Below, in pieces: positions 32,901 to 37,419 of a stretch of DNA of 37,419 nt (position 1 is the stretch's first letter; each line of letters opens with the position of its first letter). The notes beneath the pieces are model-generated. The model saw nothing but the letters and a program-made list of their open reading frames with translations. It was not told the DNA's origin and did not search any database. A program made the position numbers and the translations under genes. This DNA comes from Priapulus caudatus (Eukaryota; Priapulida; Priapulimorpha; Priapulimorphida; Priapulidae), in contig NW_014577707.1 in NCBI RefSeq assembly GCF_000485595.1, positions 14,580-51,998 of the forward strand, given 5' to 3'.

Positions 32901-34188
32901 AAAGGGACAATAGTCCAAAATTCTTCCAAGTTATGTCAATGGAAGCGTGACATGATATATTTGTAATATAATCAGTATAAACATCTGTTTCAGCTGGCAT
33001 ATATGAAGTTAGTTGTTACATGACACCAAGAGCTAATAATACCTTATAAGTATTATTAGCTCTTGTATAGTATAATAGGTATAATAGGTTTTATTATAAT
33101 AGGTATTATTAGGTATTATTAGGTATTATTATTAGGTATTTAGTAGGTATTCTTTAGGTATTTATTATTATTTTTATTATTATTATATTATTATATTATT
33201 ATTATTATTATATTATTATATTATTATATTATTATTATTATTATTATATTATTATATTATTATTTATTATTATTATTTTATTATTATTATATTTATTTAT
33301 TAGGTATTATTTAGGTATTATTATTAGGTATAATAGGTATTATTAGCTCTTGATGACACCCCTATACACCTTCCTGGTTAATGTGTTTATATTATTCACC
33401 CCAGACATACTTTAATTTTCTGTAATATGAAATAACCAGAAAGCATATACTTCTATTATTTATATTGTTTTTGTGTGTCAATTTTGCAGATGGAAAGCCC
33501 TGAGTTCAGATATGGTGAGCCAAGCAGCAGTACTAGCAGTATATGGAACCCAGCTAGTAAAAATGTGTGCATATTTAAAACTCCAGGTAAGAATCATCTA
33601 TTTTCCTTTTTACCATTTTGCACAATACTTATTACTGTGGGTGTTAAAACTTTTAATGAAGTCTGTACATAATAATAGAGAATTATCATGAATCTTCATG
33701 CATCATGTCCTAAATGGCAGTTTTGGTTAACTTTGATGGTAGTTACATTCATACTCCATGAATTTTATTACATTTTGAGATCAGACATTTTGAGCTTTTT
33801 GCCCATACACCAGTCTATGCTCCAACAGTTCTTACAGTTTCTTTACAGATATGCTATGCTCATTGAATGTATTGGCAGCTATGTATGTACTGCACAACTT
33901 GGATAAGAGTATTCCATCATGTTTCCTCATGCTAGTGACAGTATACTTATGCACCCCTTGATTTTAAATACCATTTTATTGCTAATTCACTATGTTAATT
34001 ACCCCATGTAATTGTCTACATTTTATTCAGAGATTGAGTCGACAGCTGAGTTTAACATGTCACCGGCACCACCAGTGTTTTCCATGGCCAGCAGTGCTAC
34101 CTCAGCTGATAATACAGCCACGGATATGTCTGCTCTCAGTGGTTTCTATTCCTTTCCATTTGGAGTGTCCTCTGGTGATGCTCATTAA
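23491..34188 (+). CDS. SIX6OS1: SIX6OS1-like synaptonemal complex coiled-coil protein, 17 exons
   Basis: Exons: 23491-23593, 23885-23941, 25129-25249, 25466-25555, 26023-26216, 26454-26493, 26635-26755, 28314-28448, 28660-29381, 29801-29930, 30454-30582, 30915-31038, 31200-31508, 31982-32100, 32447-32551, 33490-33586, 34031-34188. Phases agree at every junction, giving 917 codons plus TAA. Residues about 35-290 are mostly charged coiled coil. The exon-5 block DYEQKYQSSPFAQQLQKK followed by VEEQVKCNEDHLNRV matches, by memory, the human SIX6OS1 region around YQLKYSETPF and EQLKMNE. The following micro-exon and exon 7 also fit. In vertebrates this protein joins SYCE1 in the meiotic central element. 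The C-terminal ~600 aa are low-complexity: a Pro/Gln repeat, an SP/TP-rich block, and GGFFQPF and FYSFPFG motifs. The protein is much longer than human (about 587 aa). ATG 23491 follows an AG, so an upstream non-coding exon is possible. The gene model is strong; the family name is probable. Confidence 0.72.
24090..24578. mobile_element. 489-bp foldback MITE bounded by TTAA
   Basis: The arms of about 135 bp (left from TTAAAGCCTCACAATG; right its inverse, ending CATTGTGAGCCTTTAA) pair with few mismatches. TTAA occurs at both edges, the target of piggyBac and Kolobok elements. It lies in intron 2 of the SIX6OS1-like gene. No ORF spans the element. Confidence 0.8.
24838..25027. repeat. G/C-run dispersed repeat fragment
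   Basis: Alternating poly-G and poly-C runs around GGTCCGGACCTCC, ending CTGTACACGCCCCTG. Interspersed elements of this style are common in aquatic animal genomes; no second copy in this window proves it. Confidence 0.4.
26454..26493 (+). CDS. SIX6OS1: 40-nt micro-exon of the SIX6OS1-like gene
   Basis: Encodes DLPFKDMSNMIVK plus split codons at both ends. It has an AAG acceptor and GTATCC donor. Without it, exons 26023-26216 and 26635-26755 are out of phase and hit a stop. With it the frame is restored, and a short hydrophobic linker appears at the place where vertebrate SIX6OS1 has a Pro/Phe-rich linker. Confidence 0.75.
27064..28150. mobile_element. ~1.09-kb hAT-like non-autonomous element in intron 7
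   Basis: TIRs CAGGCTTTCCAGC at the left and GCTGGAAAGCCTG at the right, flanked by CTTATA at 27058-27063 and 28151-28156. Subterminal regions repeat CCCTAAAATTCC motifs in inverted arrangement. The interior has no transposase frame and includes a G/C-run segment at about 27603-27731. CAG...CTG ends and subterminal repeats point to hAT, although only 6 bp of duplication is visible. Confidence 0.75.
28794..29348 (+). repeat. In-frame Pro/Gln tandem repeat within an exon of the SIX6OS1-like gene
   Basis: Degenerate repeats of about 10-15 residues, such as PSIPQFNVPQSSTPR, fill most of exon 28660-29381. A 45-bp unit occurs three times almost exactly at about 29147-29266. Period multiples of 3 keep all frames open on both strands, giving spurious ORFs. 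Confidence 0.9.
29947..29995. repeat. (AT)n microsatellite beside a splice donor
   Basis: About 24 AT units starting 16 bp after the GTTTGT donor at 29931. Confidence 0.9.
33028..33352. mobile_element. 325-bp AT-rich TIR element with 8-bp TSD
   Basis: The left end AAGAGCTAATAATACC is inverted at the right as GGTATTATTAGCTCTTG. ATGACACC flanks it at 33020-33027 and 33353-33360. A second internal GTATTATTAGCTCTTG at about 33050 forms a hairpin with the left end. The interior is (TTA)n/TAGGTATT repeats that look expanded. It lies in an intron of the SIX6OS1-like gene. Confidence 0.8.
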
Positions 34189-37075
34189 CTGGCCACAAGA
34201 GTGTGGTAACAACAATGCAGATGTGTCCTGATGTTAGTAGACCGACCGACAAAAAACAGTGTGCATACTTGATTAAGTGCAGAATTTAATTTGTTCTTCG
34301 ATCTGTGCATTTACTTTATGAAATGTATTTTTGTTGGTTAAACTCTAAAAACAGTTTGGCTGGCTAGTTGTTATTTTGTCTCAATCGAAAACGGTTTACG
34401 AGCGTGATACAACTTTGATTCCTTAGTTTTATTCATGAGCTTTAAAAGTGGGTATCAAAGTATATAATGTTACCTATTAATGATCATTCTCTTGTGTACT
34501 TTTATCGATGTATAATATTGTTTAAAATAATTTCGTTTATATGTAAGCAAGTCATATAGTAAGTTAGGCAAGTTAGTATATTGCTTTGATTATATATATA
34601 TATATATAGAGAGAGGATATGATCATCTGCCTTTGATGATCTGATGAGCATAAAACACAACTGTGCTTTGTTAATTTCTCTATATTTTCTTGCTGGTTTG
34701 TTTGCACCTAGTTATTTTGAAGTGTTGTATAATTACGGAAGGTTGAAAACGCATGAGGGTGGTGAAGGAAACTGGCCTCGTGTGTACACCCGTGACAGCG
34801 ATGACTGATAGATGCCTAGTGCGCTTGGCATGCTTAAATGTCTCCTTTACATCCTGCTGACATATTGGCCCATGTATGTGTGTGCGTGCGTGCGTGCGTG
34901 CGTGCGTGCATGTATGTGTGCGTTAAGCATAAATGTTATCAATAGCTAATAATACCTAATTATACTACAATAGGTATTATGTAGATGTATAGGTATTATA
35001 GGTATATATGGATGTGATCAGGAGTTCATAATGACAAATTTGTCATTATTAACTCCTGATGTGATGTATCAGTGCAAATGGTTGTTAACACTGTTAGGGC
35101 TCCATTACTAAGAACTGGGCATTTAGATATGCCTAAGCCATTCCACACACCAGCGTTCCTGCCCCAATGCTCATTGCTCCCAATGTGCCTTTGGTGGCAA
35201 CCTTGATCTTTATATGCTTAAGACTAGTATCAAGGTCGTTTTACAAGTAATAGACATTCTGTCATTTTATGTGCGCCTGTATCTTCTTTAGGAAAACTGC
35301 AATTCGACTATTAACAGGGAAATCTTCAAGAATGTTGCGCATGCGTGCGTCCATCAGAGCCAATAGCTGAAAAGTAATAGGAGAAAATAATGTCTCATGA
35401 AGTTATTTTATCGCTTCAGTACTCACCGATAAAAGTAGTGCGGAACATTGCATTACACTCTTCAGGAAATTGCAATGTAATTATAGTTTTGAAGAAATAC
35501 GCACCGATTTCGCTTCAGTGGCAAGCCGAGTTGGCTTCGTAATGAGGCAGCGATCTCGTGCAACTATATAGGGGCTGCACCATTACTACGCTGGTAGAAC
35601 GAGTAATGTGTCTCTTACATCGCTCTCGTAAATGTACTACATAATGCTGCAGTGTGAACGTTTTGCTTTGGCGCCTTGCCGTGTCTACCTGGCGAGCAAA
35701 CGAGCCCAGTCCACACATCTCTGCTGTCCCCTCCATGCCCTACCATAATACACATATATAAGGTCCACCTACACACCGCTGATGCACCTTGCTCTTATTC
35801 TCGGCTAACCCCAAATACTGCTGCACTTTATTTATTCATCCTCTCCCTTTCATGTATCACTATATCTACGTAAATTATACATTATTTTATTGTAATTTAT
35901 TCAGGTGGGGATTAACGCGTATAAAATACAGTTATATTATATATTACCAAATATTTTGGGAAAAAAGTATGTTCATATGTAGTTGTATAAATTCATTGTC
36001 CATCGAGTTTCATATATATCTTTTTGTTTTCCACGCAATTAGTATTTATTCGTTTTGATATGTCGGTTATGGCAAACGTATTAAGACGTTAATTTAATTT
36101 TAATTATTCTATATCCTTGTTTGTAATAAATTGTTGTCGTTTCTGAAATTTGTGTTGTCTGGTTGTCTGGTGATTCGTGTTGGTTGATGGGTGGTCTTAA
36201 TATGTCGGACGCAATATTGATTGCCATGTATACTTGCTTGTTGAACTCACTGGTTCGTCTTGCTAGTGAGTTTTTATCGGCAACAGCATGGTGTAAGTTG
36301 TAGAAGCTTCAGATGTCCAATATTAATATAACGCGGTTACAATTACCTCACACAGAACAACGAAACTGCATATACATGGGGTGTTCTACGGCATTGCTCT
36401 GTTTACTCATGTTGTCACTCTCTTGTACAGCATTCGGAGGACGAAGTTATATAATCGACATACGGTGTGATCGTTGTGTAGCATTCGAGTGATGATTAAC
36501 GTCACGATGCCATCTGCGTGCATTGTCACCGTGATGTAACACGGTGGGGATGTCATATATGCACTGTAACGATACTGTGAGATTGTACTGAGATTCGACA
36601 CACAGTGTCGCCTGCACCTCGAACCGCTTAGCGGCAATCTTACAGGGACTAGATTTAAAGCGATCTCAAACAAACATTCTGTCTTTAGGACGTGAATCCT
36701 TTGACAGCTAGTGTCCACGTCGACCATGCAAACAACGTTTGACTTCACAAAGCATTCCGGTATAGACAGGTATATATACCATAGACATCTATTATATATA
36801 GGTAGTATATTAGCGACTTGGAAGTAGCCCAACATAGAGCGCGAATACCTGCGTTGACGTCATCAGTGCGCTCGCTACAATGTATCCAGGTATCGCATCG
36901 TATGAATGGACAGCGTTACATTAGTGCGCTCTTCATTGTGTACGATCGGCAAGTGCTTCCCTTACAATCCGTGCCTATGATTGCCTGCCGCGTGCGCTAG
37001 GTAGCGAAAGACTTCAGGTGCGCGTGCGACGAACAGAAAATAATTACTGGGCGCCCGCGTGTAGTTCACGACATT
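34189..37075. other. 3' flank of the SIX6OS1-like gene, no gene recognised
   Basis: It contains a TA/GA run (34592-34616), a (GTGC)n tract (about 34876-34910), repeats of TAGGTATTAT (34942-35003), micro-palindrome C (35019-35058) and an NRF1-like TGCGCATGCGTGCG at about 35336-35349. The last could mark a promoter but has no attached coding exon. AATAAA occurs at about 36124. Open frames up to 142 codons on the - strand have no recognisable content. Confidence 0.5.
35019..35058. mobile_element. 40-bp palindromic micro-element, copy C
   Basis: CAGGAGTTCATAATGACAAA pairs with its inverse with one mismatch per arm. It is flanked by ATGTGAT at 35012-35018 and 35059-35065 (7 bp). It shares ends and ATAAT core with copies A and B, but the centre differs. 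Confidence 0.75.
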
Positions 37076-37419
37076 ACCGCGTTGGCCACACGTGGTCCAC
37101 ATGGCCAAGTATAGTATACGCGTTGTTCACGTATAGTCCACACATTGACCACGCGTTGGCCACACATCTAGGTATAGTATACACGTTGTTCACGTATAGT
37201 CCACACATTGACCACGCGTTGGCCACACATCTAGGTATAGTATACACGTTGTTCACGTATAGTCCACACATTGACCACGCGTTGACCACACGTCCAGGTA
37301 TAGTATACGCGCTGTTCACGTATAGTCCACACATTGACCACGCGTTGACCACACGTCCAGGTATAGTATACGCGCTGTTCACGTATAGTCCACACATTGA
37401 CCACGCGTTGACCACACGT
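37076..37419. repeat. 63-bp minisatellite running off the window end
   Basis: About five and a half units, each with ACGCGTTG(G/A)CCACAC, GGTATAGTATAC and GTTCACGTATAGTCCACAC. The period is 63 bp, a multiple of three, so a 113-codon open frame of 21-residue repeats appears on the - strand; coding is doubtful. Confidence 0.9.

Noticed and set aside
36407-36835. 142-codon minus-strand frame near the right end
   Set aside because: No motif, signal or repeat of known proteins; composition resembles random translation.

Overview
The window is eukaryotic, almost certainly from an invertebrate animal. Its genes have many exons with GT-AG introns, intergenic DNA is AT-rich, non-coding DNA is crowded with small inverted-repeat elements, and TTAGGG-type repeats are present. 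Nothing bacterial or viral was recognised (no operons, Shine-Dalgarno spacing or CRISPR array). The phylum cannot be fixed from the sequence alone.

Three host genes can be reconstructed exon by exon. (1) ANAPC4, + strand, 2263-7657: the last five exons (365 aa) of the scaffold subunit of the anaphase-promoting complex. The window opens inside or downstream of the missing N-terminal part. (2) An equilibrative nucleoside transporter (SLC29/ENT family), - strand, 16443-12197: the last seven exons (about 278 aa). Its N-terminal exons are not in the readable sequence; a transposon and an assembly gap lie where they would be expected. (3) A 17-exon coiled-coil gene, + strand, 23491-34188: the exon phases join into one 917-codon frame. 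Its N-terminal third resembles the meiotic synaptonemal-complex protein SIX6OS1, and its C-terminal half is a fast-evolving Pro/Gln/Ser tail.

Layout: 1-2262 holds a TIR element and simple repeats; 2263-8222 ANAPC4 with a repeat-filled 3 kb intron; 8264-8798 a second copy of the first TIR element; 8799-11760 gene-free; 11761-16443 the transporter, with an intronic repeat cluster and an interrupted CAG/CTG tract; about 16999-19901 a DNA transposon with about 0.47 kb inverted repeats and a FEN1/PIN-like nuclease plus CXC-domain ORF; 19902-20504 Ns; 20505-21728 a segment of foreign appearance; 21729-21799 a degenerate interstitial telomeric tract; 21800-23490 segmental repeats; then the SIX6OS1-like gene; 34189-37419 gene-free, ending in a 63-bp minisatellite.

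The most unusual content is mobile. It includes a family of three 40-42 bp palindromic inserts flanked by 7-8 bp direct repeats, one with an empty-site paralogue in this same window. There are several larger inverted-repeat elements with clear target duplications (8-9 bp, 6 bp, TTAA). The long-TIR transposon ORF keeps all seven acidic positions expected of a FEN1/XPG-type active site.
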